Assembly: GCF_034006665.1 (NCBI RefSeq) | Contig: NZ_JAVESI010000063.1 | Coordinates: 1-12,011 of the forward strand | Reading direction: 5' to 3' | DNA: 12,011 bases | Source of the DNA: Trichloromonas sp034006665 | GTDB taxonomy: Bacteria > Desulfobacterota > Desulfuromonadia > Desulfuromonadales > Trichloromonadaceae | Shown here: positions 1-6,367 of the stretch, in pieces | Layout of the letters: every line of letters begins with the position of its first letter | Position numbering within the stretch: the stretch's first letter is position 1 | Program-made: the position numbers and the translations under genes | Notes under the pieces: model-generated | Told to the model about the DNA's origin: nothing | Databases searched by the model: none | The model's input: the letters and a program-made list of their open reading frames with translations, nothing else

Positions 1-127
1 GCAAACCGGGTACCTGCCTCAGACGTACTGAGGGGAAGAATGGACAGGAGCCGTATACGAGGCCCGTACGTACGGTTCTGTGAGAGGGATGAGGCGAGCT
101 TGATCTGCTCGCCTCACCCTACTCGAT
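1..127 (+). mobile_element. Group II intron, 3' end (domains V and VI); 5' part outside window
   Basis: Domain V is seen at 48-78: GAGCCGTA pairs with TACGGTTC, a two-base CG bulge follows, and a short distal helix (TACG/CGTA) closes a small loop. Domain VI is the hairpin 90-116, where TGAGGCGAGC pairs with GCTCGCCTCA. The intron probably ends at CTACTCGAT, about base 127, a usual bacterial group II 3' end. The maturase gene and domains I-IV lie to the left of the window. The domain V shape is known from group II introns; the exact 3' splice point is inferred. Confidence 0.85.
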
Positions 128-192
128 GGTACTGGCAATGAAAAAGGATATGATTTCGGGAATTGGTGGAGAAAAATGAAGGAGCATCTCCT

Positions 193-1569
193 ATGTCAAT
201 GAAGGATATTCAGGGTTTTGTCGATTTTCTGGAAGAGAGTGGAGATCTTCTCAGAATAACAGACGCAGTTGATACCGATCTCGAAATTGCCGCTATAACC
301 GAACGATGCTGCAAACTCCCCGGCGGTGGTCCGGCCCTTTGTTTCGAAAATGTTCAGGGGACAGATATCCCAGTTCTTACAAATCTTTTTGGCTCCGTCA
401 GGCGCATGGGATGGGCGTTGTGGACGGATAATCTTGACCTTCTGGCACAAAGAGTCATAAGGGATCTGGTGCAGATTGAGGGCCATTCGGCTGAAGAACG
501 CCTGAGCCGATTTGTTGAACTTCCCGATGCGTTACCCAAGTTGTCAAAAAACGGATCCTGCCAGACCGTTGTGCGGAGGGACAATGCATCTTTTGTGAGT
601 ATCCCGGCACTACGTTCCTGGCCGGGGGATGGTGGAAGGTATCTGACCCTGCCGCTGGTCTTTAGCAGAGAGGCCGGATCAGGGCGCTTAAACTGTGGCA
701 TGTACCGGGTGCAGTTGCTGGATCAGAAGCGTGCTGCGATTCGTTGGGCGGACCAGAGTGACGGTGCTCGTCATTTCCGGGGTTGGCAAGCTCGGGGCTT
801 GGCCATGCCTTTAGCTCTTGTCCTCGGCGGGGATCTTGCGCTGATTTATGCTGCCGGGGTTCCTCTCCCAGGGGGAATAGATGAGGTGGCATTCGCTGGA
901 TATCTTCGCCGCAAACCGATAGAGATGGTGCGCTGTGTCAGTTGCGATTTGCACGTGCCTGCAGCGGCGGAGATCGTCCTTGAAGGTTATGTGCATCCCT
1001 CAGAAACGGCTATGGAGGGCCCTTTCGGGAATCATACCGGATATTATGTCCCCGCTGCTCCGGCCCCGGTTTTTCATCTCACCGCCATGACCTGCCGCAG
1101 GCGGCCTGTTTATCCCTGTACGGTGGTAGGCCCGCCGCCGATGGAAAATGTTTATTTGGCCAAGGCAACGGAGCGCCTCTTTCTGCCGATGGCACAGCTT
1201 GATTATCCCGAAATCAGGGACATCAACTTCCCGGTGGAAAGTATTTATCATGGCGCCGTCCTGATTTCCCTGACCCCTGACGCGGAGGGTCAAGGATATG
1301 CTCTTCTGGAGCGACTGCAGCGTCATTGGTTGTTTAAGAACTCCCGTCTTCTTGCTGTCTTTAACGCCGAAGTGGATGTACAGAATATGTCTCTTGCTTA
1401 TTGGCATGCACTTAATTGTGTTCGGCCGGAACGGGATATTTACTCTCAAGGCGGGAAAATCATTATCGATGCATCGGTGCGTCAAGAGCGTAAGCCGCTG
1501 CTTGCCGATGTACGAATTGCACAAAAGATCGAAGAGCGCTGGTTTGAGTACGGGTTTCGCGTCGATTAG
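193..1569 (+). CDS. ubiD: UbiD-family decarboxylase (prenylated-FMN dependent)
   Basis: A 458-aa cytosolic protein of the UbiD family, whose members decarboxylate aromatic or unsaturated acids using prenylated FMN made by UbiX. In E. coli the family member acts on 3-polyprenyl-4-hydroxybenzoate in ubiquinone synthesis; in anaerobic deltaproteobacteria homologues may serve menaquinone or aromatic-acid metabolism, so the substrate is uncertain. Visible family blocks are the NCGMYR-type cofactor segment near residues 167-172, the GARHF segment near 191, the segment ending EGPFGNHTGYY near 275-285 that contains the conserved acidic residue, and a C-terminal GGKIIIDA block near 420. Length fits the shorter UbiD members (E. 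coli UbiD is about 497 aa). The ATG at 193 was chosen because GGAG lies 8 bases upstream; an in-frame GTG at 163 has a poor site. It is the first gene after the intron end, and no ubiX is in view. Confidence 0.88.
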   Translation: MSMKDIQGFVDFLEESGDLLRITDAVDTDLEIAAITERCCKLPGGGPALCFENVQGTDIPVLTNLFGSVRRMGWALWTDNLDLLAQRVIRDLVQIEGHSAEERLSRFVELPDALPKLSKNGSCQTVVRRDNASFVSIPALRSWPGDGGRYLTLPLVFSREAGSGRLNCGMYRVQLLDQKRAAIRWADQSDGARHFRGWQARGLAMPLALVLGGDLALIYAAGVPLPGGIDEVAFAGYLRRKPIEMVRCVSCDLHVPAAAEIVLEGYVHPSETAMEGPFGNHTGYYVPAAPAPVFHLTAMTCRRRPVYPCTVVGPPPMENVYLAKATERLFLPMAQLDYPEIRDINFPVESIYHGAVLISLTPDAEGQGYALLERLQRHWLFKNSRLLAVFNAEVDVQNMSLAYWHALNCVRPERDIYSQGGKIIIDASVRQERKPLLADVRIAQKIEERWFEYGFRVD

Positions 1570-1581
1570 AAGAAGGGGTGG

Positions 1582-1803
1582 ATGAGTTGGAAGGATGTAT
1601 ATGCAACCGAGAAAATGCTAATTAATGGCCAATATCGAGAGATTGAGGGGCACTTGTATAAGAGACTGTTTCTATGTGGGGAGGCATGTGATTGTTGCGA
1701 TCGTCCGGTTGCGATCAACAGAGCTTTTTTCGGCAGATTCATTCAATATATCCGACATGTTGTGAGGAAACTGGTGTGGATTACTACGAGCGTCGGATCA
1801 TGA
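1582..1803 (+). CDS. Small Cys-containing hypothetical protein, coupled to recQ
   Basis: An unrecognised 73-aa ORF between ubiD and recQ. It begins 12 bases after the ubiD stop, with AAGGGG just upstream of its ATG, and its TGA overlaps the recQ ATG as ATGA, an arrangement typical of translational coupling. The protein has a Cys cluster (CGEACDCC, about residues 32-39) that could bind metal, then a basic, hydrophobic C-terminal half. No family is recognised. Base composition is more AT-rich than in recQ, so it could also be a degraded remnant that happens to reach the recQ start. I favour a real small gene because of the start signal and the exact overlap, but only moderately. Confidence 0.45.
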   Translation: MSWKDVYATEKMLINGQYREIEGHLYKRLFLCGEACDCCDRPVAINRAFFGRFIQYIRHVVRKLVWITTSVGS

Positions 1804-3629
1804 TCAAGAATCCCCAAGATACTCTGAGCCGGGTCTTCGGTTTTGATCAGTTTCGCCCCCACCAGGAGGAGATCATTACCGATCTGATCGCGGGGCGTGA
1901 TGCTTTTGTGCTCATGCCCACCGGCGGTGGAAAATCCCTCTGCTATCAGATACCCGCCCTGCATCGCCCGGGAGTGGCCATTGTTGTCTCTCCCTTGATC
2001 GCATTGATGAAGGATCAGGTGGATGCTCTCCGCTTTAACGGAGTCCGTGCAGCCTACTACAATTCATCGCTTGACGGGGCGACAGGACGCGAGGTCTTGC
2101 ACGCATTGCATAACGACGAGTTGGATTTGCTCTATGTCGCGCCGGAGCGCCTCATGAACGAAGAGTTCATCGCGCGCCTCCGGCAGGTCGAGATCGCCCT
2201 ATTTGCCATTGATGAAGCTCATTGCATTTCCCAGTGGGGGCATGATTTCCGCCCTGAATATCTTGCGCTCGGCGCTTTGCGGGATACGTTTCCCAACATC
2301 CCGCTGATCGCTTTGACCGCGACCGCAGACCCACAGACCCGCAAGGATATTCTTACCCGTCTGCGGCTGAGTTCCGGTGCTTGTCATATCGCCGGATTCG
2401 ATCGCCCGAACATCCGTTACCAAGTTATTGAAAAGCGCCAGCCGCAGGTGCAGTTGCTGCAATTTCTGCGGGAACGAGGTAGCGAAGCGGGAATTGTCTA
2501 TGCCCTTTCTCGTAAACGGGTCGAAAACATTGCCGAAAATCTGCAACGGGAAGGTTTCTTGGCGGCGGCCTATCATGCCGGCCTCCCTGATGACGAGCGG
2601 CAGCGGGTACAGGAGGCCTTTTCCCGGGATGAAATTCAGGTGGTGGTGGCCACCGTTGCCTTCGGTATGGGGATAGACAAGTCAAATGTCCGTTTTGTTG
2701 TCCATCACGATTTACCGAAAAATCTGGAGAGCTACTATCAAGAGACCGGTCGTGCCGGCAGGGACGGTCTCCCTGCCGAGGCTCTGCTTCTCTTTGGCGG
2801 AGCCGATATCGCCTTGGCCCGGGGTCTCATCGAAAAAGGGGGGAACCCCGCGCAAGTGCGGATCGAATTGCACAAGCTCCATGCCATAGCTGCGTACGCC
2901 GAAAGCCAGATCTGTCGTAGGCGGGTCTTGCTCGGTTATTTCGGCGAGAAACTGGAGGAGGATTGCGGTAACTGCGATGTCTGCCTGAACCCGCCGCAAA
3001 CCTATGATGCTACCGAGGATGCGCGCAAGGCGCTCTCCTGTGTCTATCGGGTCGGGCAACGTTTCGGCGTCGGCCATGTCATCGAAGTGCTGCGCGGCGG
3101 ACGCGGACAACGACTCCTTGACCTCCGCCATGATCGACTCTCCACCTACGGGATCGGCGCCCATCTCAGCCAGGCCGAATGGGGTTCGCTCCTGCGACAA
3201 CTGGTGCATCTCGGTTATCTGCGGCAGGATATCGGCGACTATTCCGTGCTCAAGTTGACGGAGAAGGCCCGGCCTCTGCTGCGGGGGGAAGAGGTGTTGC
3301 ATTTGGCCAAACCGCGGATTCCGTCAGTAAAGAAAGAGGCCGGGCGAGTTGGGGGGAAGGGGGACATCGCCTGCGATCAAGCGCTCTTTCAACGACTGCG
3401 TGCCTTACGTAAGACGTTGGCCGAGGCGGCCGGCGTTCCCCCCTTTGTCATTTTCACCGATGCCACCCTGGTGGAGTTGGCAAACGTTCAGCCGCGCGAT
3501 CAAGCGGCACTTTTGGACATTGGTGGTATCGGTGCCCATAAGGCCGATCGTTACGGTGATTCATTTTTAGTCGAGATCGAAGACTATCGCAAAACTCAGG
3601 CCATGACGGGGGGAAACGGAGGAGGATGA
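1800..3629 (+). CDS. recQ: ATP-dependent DNA helicase RecQ
   Basis: A 609-aa RecQ helicase, which unwinds DNA 3'-5' in recombination and repair of stalled forks. Domains in order: DEAD/DEAH helicase with Walker A TGGGKS (about residues 41-46), DEAH (138-141) and the TAT motif III (about 173); helicase C-terminal domain with QETGRAGRDG motif VI (314-323); RQC zinc site with four cysteines (about 372, 389, 392, 395); winged helix (about 400-500); and a C-terminal HRDC domain (about 524-596) for DNA binding. Length matches E. coli RecQ (about 610 aa). The ATG at 1800 fits the start of the family alignment. Its own Shine-Dalgarno is weak, so translation may depend on coupling to the small upstream ORF that it overlaps by ATGA. 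The gene is complete, with all catalytic motifs intact. Confidence 0.97.
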   Translation: MIKNPQDTLSRVFGFDQFRPHQEEIITDLIAGRDAFVLMPTGGGKSLCYQIPALHRPGVAIVVSPLIALMKDQVDALRFNGVRAAYYNSSLDGATGREVLHALHNDELDLLYVAPERLMNEEFIARLRQVEIALFAIDEAHCISQWGHDFRPEYLALGALRDTFPNIPLIALTATADPQTRKDILTRLRLSSGACHIAGFDRPNIRYQVIEKRQPQVQLLQFLRERGSEAGIVYALSRKRVENIAENLQREGFLAAAYHAGLPDDERQRVQEAFSRDEIQVVVATVAFGMGIDKSNVRFVVHHDLPKNLESYYQETGRAGRDGLPAEALLLFGGADIALARGLIEKGGNPAQVRIELHKLHAIAAYAESQICRRRVLLGYFGEKLEEDCGNCDVCLNPPQTYDATEDARKALSCVYRVGQRFGVGHVIEVLRGGRGQRLLDLRHDRLSTYGIGAHLSQAEWGSLLRQLVHLGYLRQDIGDYSVLKLTEKARPLLRGEEVLHLAKPRIPSVKKEAGRVGGKGDIACDQALFQRLRALRKTLAEAAGVPPFVIFTDATLVELANVQPRDQAALLDIGGIGAHKADRYGDSFLVEIEDYRKTQAMTGGNGGG

Positions 3630-3652
3630 GGTGCGTCGGTTCGGGGATCGCC

Positions 3653-3682
3653 TTGATTGTTTGGCACAATAGATGCTATAAA
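3653..3682 (+). promoter_or_regulatory. Candidate mglBA promoter, sigma-54-like overlapping sigma-70-like
   Basis: Between recQ and mglB, TGGCAC at 3662-3667 and TGCT at 3674-3677 place GG and GC with the ten-base gap required for sigma-54 (-24/-12). They differ from TGGCACG-N4-TTGCW only at the G after TGGCAC and at the first T of TTGC. The same DNA also reads TTGATT (3653-3658), 18 bases, TATAAA (3677-3682), a fair sigma-70 promoter. Sequence alone does not decide which is used. Confidence 0.5.
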
Positions 3683-3720
3683 AATGCCGGCGGAAAACTC
3701 TCAGCAAGGAGCATGCGGAT

Positions 3721-4215
3721 ATGTTCGGTTCTCAACCATCCTTTGTCATGTACGACGAAGAATTCAGGAAAATCAACGTTGTCATAGAGCGTCTCCTGCG
3801 CGAGTCGAATTCCAAGGTGATTTTTCTGGTCGATAAAAACGGCCAGCTGATCTCCGCCGTCGGTGAAACCGAGCACATGGATACCACCAGTTTGGCCTCC
3901 CTTACCGCCGGCAATATCGCCGCGACTGGTGGTTTGGCCAAGCTGATCGGCGAAAAAGAGTTCTCCATCCTCTTTCACGAGGGGGAAAAGGACAACCTCC
4001 ACATCTCCATCGTCGCCGGCCGGGTCATTTTGGTCGTTATTTTTGACCAGCGCAGCTCTCTCGGACTGGTGCGCTTGCGTGTCAAAAAAGCCAGCGAGGA
4101 ATTGGGTCGAATCTTTGACGAACTCGCGAAAAAGACCGCCGAAACCGAAAAGACCAACAAGATGAGCCCATTTGCGGAAATTACCGACGACGACATCGAC
4201 AATCTTTTCAAATAA
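3721..4215 (+). CDS. mglB: MglB-like roadblock/LC7 domain protein (GTPase-activating partner of MglA)
   Basis: A 164-aa protein with one roadblock/LC7 domain (about residues 10-130; blocks VIFLVDKNGQLI, TSLASLTAGNIAAT and ILVVIFD) and a charged, flexible C-terminal tail. Myxococcus MglB is about 159 aa and, as a dimer, stimulates GTP hydrolysis by MglA, which sets cell polarity and the direction of motility. The next gene, 14 bases downstream, is an MglA-type GTPase, which supports the pairing. The ATG at 3721 follows AAGGAG with 9 bases between. In non-myxobacterial deltaproteobacteria the pair is thought to control polarity or pilus-related processes; the exact role here is inferred. Confidence 0.88.
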   Translation: MFGSQPSFVMYDEEFRKINVVIERLLRESNSKVIFLVDKNGQLISAVGETEHMDTTSLASLTAGNIAATGGLAKLIGEKEFSILFHEGEKDNLHISIVAGRVILVVIFDQRSSLGLVRLRVKKASEELGRIFDELAKKTAETEKTNKMSPFAEITDDDIDNLFK

Positions 4216-4229
4216 CGGGATAAGCCGCT

Positions 4230-4820
4230 ATGTCATTCATCAATTACGCTTCCCGGGAAATCAATTGCAAGATCGTCTATTACGGCCCCGGGCTTTGCGG
4301 CAAGACCACCAATCTGCAATACATCTATCAGAAGACCGCCCCCGAGGCCAAAGGCAAGATGATCTCCTTGGCGACGGAAACCGAGCGGACCCTCTTCTTC
4401 GACTTTCTGCCCCTGGCCCTCGGCGAGATTCGCGGCTTCAAAACCCGTTTTCATCTTTACACGGTACCGGGACAGGTCTTTTACGACGCCTCGCGCAAAC
4501 TCATCCTCAAAGGGGTCGACGGCGTGGTCTTCGTCGCCGACGCCCAGGACGAGCGACTCGACGCCAACATTGAAAGCTTGGAGAACCTCAAGGACAATCT
4601 CGAGGAACAGGGCTACAAGCTCGAAAACCTGCCCTTCGTTGTCCAGTACAACAAGATCGACTTGCCCAACATCACGCCGATCGAAGAGCTGCGGCGGCTG
4701 GTCAACCCCGGGGGCGTGCCTGATTTCACCGCCTGCGCCATGACCGGCGAGGGCGTCTTCGAAACCCTCAAGGCGGTCGCCAAGTTGATCTTGGTCGATC
4801 TGAAAAAAGGTTCCCGCTAA
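4230..4820 (+). CDS. mglA: MglA-family Ras-like GTPase (polarity/motility switch)
   Basis: A 196-aa small GTPase nearly the same length as Myxococcus MglA (195 aa). The key residues fall at the same numbers: P-loop GPGLCGKT (19-26) with Gly21, the intrinsic arginine finger Arg53, TVPGQ at 78-82 with Thr78 replacing the usual Asp of the DxxG motif, Gln82, and NKID at 141-144 for guanine recognition. These identify MglA itself rather than a generic Ras-like protein. MglA-GTP marks a cell pole and is switched off by MglB, encoded just upstream in what looks like one operon. The start at 4230 begins the conserved MSFINYASREINCKIVYYG block. Downstream, the tRNA promoter begins 24 bases after the stop. 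Confidence 0.95.
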   Translation: MSFINYASREINCKIVYYGPGLCGKTTNLQYIYQKTAPEAKGKMISLATETERTLFFDFLPLALGEIRGFKTRFHLYTVPGQVFYDASRKLILKGVDGVVFVADAQDERLDANIESLENLKDNLEEQGYKLENLPFVVQYNKIDLPNITPIEELRRLVNPGGVPDFTACAMTGEGVFETLKAVAKLILVDLKKGSR

Positions 4821-4844
4821 AAACCGCCGAAGATGAAAAAGCCC

Positions 4845-4873
4845 TTGACACCCCCGGGGCAATCTCGTATATT
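4845..4873 (+). promoter_or_regulatory. Sigma-70 promoter of tRNA-Asn
   Basis: TTGACA (4845-4850), exactly 17 bases, then TATATT (4868-4873). This is a consensus -35 and a one-mismatch -10. Transcription would start near 4880, about 12 bases before the mature tRNA. Confidence 0.85.
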
Positions 4874-4891
4874 CCGACCCTGTAACGACAT

Positions 4892-4968
<77 letters not shown>

Positions 4969-4976
4969 GAAAATCA

Positions 4977-5010
4977 AGGGTTTACGGGTTTTTCCCGTAA
5001 GCCCTTTTTT
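4977..5010 (+). terminator. Rho-independent terminator after tRNA-Asn (element-supplied copy)
   Basis: A 12-bp stem, AGGGTTTACGGG against CCCGTAAGCCCT with one G-U pair, a T5 loop, then a T run. A related terminator with compensating changes follows the right attachment site at 11852-11883. Confidence 0.93.
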
Positions 5011-5022
5011 CTTTTTTGGTCA

Positions 5023-5043
5023 ATGGGTGGCCTGTTGGGTGGC
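5023..5043 (+). repeat. Left pair of WTGGGTGGC repeats, candidate integrase arm-type sites
   Basis: ATGGGTGGC at 5023-5031 and TTGGGTGGC at 5035-5043 lie 12 bp apart. The same motif occurs four times near the right end (11633-11674), the first two copies also 12 bp apart. Placement inside both ends of the element suggests integrase arm binding; this is inferred. Confidence 0.55.
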
Positions 5044-5074
5044 CTGTTTTTGGCGCAAGGGATGTTATCGCCAT

Positions 5075-5104
5075 AAAAAAAGCCGGATCCTTTCGGTCCC
5101 GGCT
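5075..5104 (-). terminator. Terminator of the leftward element operon
   Basis: On the - strand AGCCGG pairs with CCGGCT around a GAAA-containing loop with two further C-G pairs, and is followed directly by a run of T. It lies about 30 bases after the stop of the terminase-like gene and ends the operon before the tRNA. Confidence 0.88.
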
Positions 5105-5134
5105 CGGTGGTCCTGGTCAATGTTAGCGCCCTGG

Positions 5135-5653
5135 TCATTCTTCTTCTTCCTCCATCATCGCTCTGGCGTAATTGTCGAAGGCTTTCTTGTTCATCGCCAG
5201 CCACCACGCTATCAGGTCTTTTTCTTTCTGCGGATCACCATTGACGATCTTGATAACGCGGGCCGCTCCAGTCCTTGCGATTGATCCAAAGTAGGCGACA
5301 AGGGCAACGGCTCGCTCCGACAGCATAAATTCCACGTCGCTCTTGGGGATCAGTTCGCCTTGTAACTGACGCAGCCTAAGTCCTCTGGTCTGAGCATCGG
5401 CTTTGATGCGCTCGATCTCAGCACGAAGTTTTTCTTCCGCAAGTGTTCCCTCGGGTGCGCCGTCGATTCTGGAAAGATAGGATCGCGCATATTCCAGCAC
5501 GGCATCAACAGCGAAGCGTCCATTTTTCATGGCGCGAAGCTTCCCGTCCCTCTTCCAATGTCCGTAAACCGTGCTTTTTGAAGCCTTCCATCCGCTTCTG
5601 GTGAGAAAATCAACCACGTCCCTAACCGTGTCCAGCGTCGTTATCCGTTCCAA
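5135..5653 (-). CDS. Putative phage terminase small subunit (Nu1-like DNA-packaging protein)
   Basis: A 172-aa protein. Residues 1-60 form a predicted winged-helix/HTH domain (KASKSTVYGHWKRDGKL followed by GRFAVDAVLEYARSYL); 70-98 is a charged coiled coil (EEKLRAEIERIKAD...); the block PKSDVEFMLSERAVAL (about 103-118) and a helical C-terminus ending in poly-Glu follow. This layout resembles lambda Nu1-type small terminases, which recognise the packaging site and recruit the large subunit. No large subunit or other packaging gene is present, which would suit a satellite that redirects a helper phage's terminase. The start is TTG at 5653: it has a strong GGAGGT 6-7 bases upstream, and the next in-frame ATG would delete the HTH. 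It is the last gene before the operon terminator. It could instead be an unrelated HTH regulator. Confidence 0.55.
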   Translation of the reverse strand: MERITTLDTVRDVVDFLTRSGWKASKSTVYGHWKRDGKLRAMKNGRFAVDAVLEYARSYLSRIDGAPEGTLAEEKLRAEIERIKADAQTRGLRLRQLQGELIPKSDVEFMLSERAVALVAYFGSIARTGAARVIKIVNGDPQKEKDLIAWWLAMNKKAFDNYARAMMEEEEE

Positions 5654-5675
5654 AATTCCACCTCCGAAAATTTTT

Positions 5676-5691
5676 GGTATCTGCGAATACC
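5676..5691. promoter_or_regulatory. Short dyad upstream of the terminase-like gene
   Basis: GGTAT-N6-ATACC is a perfect 5+5 inverted repeat about 22 bases upstream of the TTG start and just ahead of the ribosome binding site. It could be an operator or a small leader hairpin; no binding protein is known. The rest of 5654-5815 holds no convincing gene. Confidence 0.3.
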
Positions 5692-5796
5692 CTGGGCTCG
5701 CATGACCGCACGCCGTTTAAGCCCTGGAAGGACCCATTGACAGCCTTGGGCCTGCATCCGGTGGCGTTCGCCTCTTGTGCGCCATTCTGCGAAGCA

Positions 5797-5832
5797 AAAC
5801 GAGTTCGTTTCAGCGCTAAACGATTTCGTTTA
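5797..5832. promoter_or_regulatory. Tandem palindromic operator candidates AAACGA-N2-TCGTTT
   Basis: AAACGAGTTCGTTT (5797-5810) and TAAACGATTTCGTTTA (5817-5832) are near-identical palindromes whose centres are 21 bp apart, two helical turns. They flank the end of the small hypothetical gene and lie about 145-180 bases upstream of the terminase-like start. A third copy lies at 6614-6627. Paired spacing on one DNA face suggests binding of a dimeric regulator. Confidence 0.55.
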
Positions 5833-6274
5833 GAACCGCCGCCTTGTACTCTGACAGCGCTCGTTCGAGTCGCCGCCGCTCGCCCGACACCCCCACAGCC
5901 TTCCCGGCGGCGTCTCTGGCCTGCCCGGAACATTCAGGCAAATTTTCCTGAATGTCTGACCGCTGCCCCTGTCTCTCCCGCGCCTGCCGGTCGTAGATCG
6001 CCCGAGCCGCCGCGTCAACCTCTGCTTCCGTTGCCTTGAGCCGGTCCCGCTGCTCTTCCGAAAGACTCCCCCGCCAGCCGTTCCAACTCTCCCGCGCCTG
6101 GTCAATCTCGGCAAGGGCCGCGTCAATCAATCGGTTCAGATCGCCGGGAAACTCAGGAAACTTTTGGGGTGTTTTTTGACCCCCATTTTTAGGGATTAGG
6201 AAACTCTCAGTTTCCACAAGGTTTCCTTGCCGGTTTCCATGTAAAACGCGCTCTGCTAAGGCTTTAAGGCTCAT
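5816..6274 (-). CDS. Hypothetical protein of mobile-element type
   Basis: A 152-aa protein of unknown function encoded between the primase/helicase and the terminase-like gene. The N-terminus (MSLKALAERVLHGNRQGNLVET) is followed by a Gly/Lys/Pro-rich linker and a long charged helical region (about residues 45-150, several heptad-like Glu/Arg/Ala stretches) that is probably coiled coil. Its 5' end lies within the GGTTTCC repeat cluster, so the peptide GNRQGN mirrors the DNA repeat. The same peptide also occurs in frame 22 codons upstream, reachable from a GTG at 6307. I prefer the ATG at 6274 because AAAGGA lies just upstream, while the GTG has no usable site. Its stop overlaps one of the AAACGA palindromes. 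No catalytic motif is seen. Confidence 0.6.
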   Translation of the reverse strand: MSLKALAERVLHGNRQGNLVETESFLIPKNGGQKTPQKFPEFPGDLNRLIDAALAEIDQARESWNGWRGSLSEEQRDRLKATEAEVDAAARAIYDRQARERQGQRSDIQENLPECSGQARDAAGKAVGVSGERRRLERALSEYKAAVLNEIV

Positions 6275-6358
6275 GGTTTCCTTTCGGTTTCCCTGCCGGT
6301 TTCCCACTTTTTCAAAAAGTTTCCTGGTTTCCTCCCCTAGGGCGGGAAACTGGGAAAC
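6146..6358. repeat. Cluster of 13 GTTTCC/GGAAAC repeats; candidate replication origin or operator
   Basis: GTTTCC begins at 6210, 6221, 6233, 6276, 6287, 6299, 6319 and 6327; GGAAAC begins at 6147, 6156, 6199, 6345 and 6353. Two triplets (6210/6221/6233 and 6276/6287/6299) share 11- and 12-bp spacing and are offset by exactly 66 bp, with shared core GGTTTCC-Y-TGCCGGTTTCC. About one helical turn between copies is iteron-like. The cluster begins directly after the primase/helicase stop and includes a perfect palindrome ACTTTTT-C-AAAAAGT at 6306-6320. Function is inferred. Confidence 0.6.
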
Positions 6359-6367
6359 TCGGGGGCT

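Noticed and set aside
5622..5933. - strand frame of 103 codons upstream of the terminase-like gene
   Set aside because: Arg/Gly-rich, lacks a ribosome binding site, overlaps the neighbouring genes at both ends and the palindromes; not supported as a gene.
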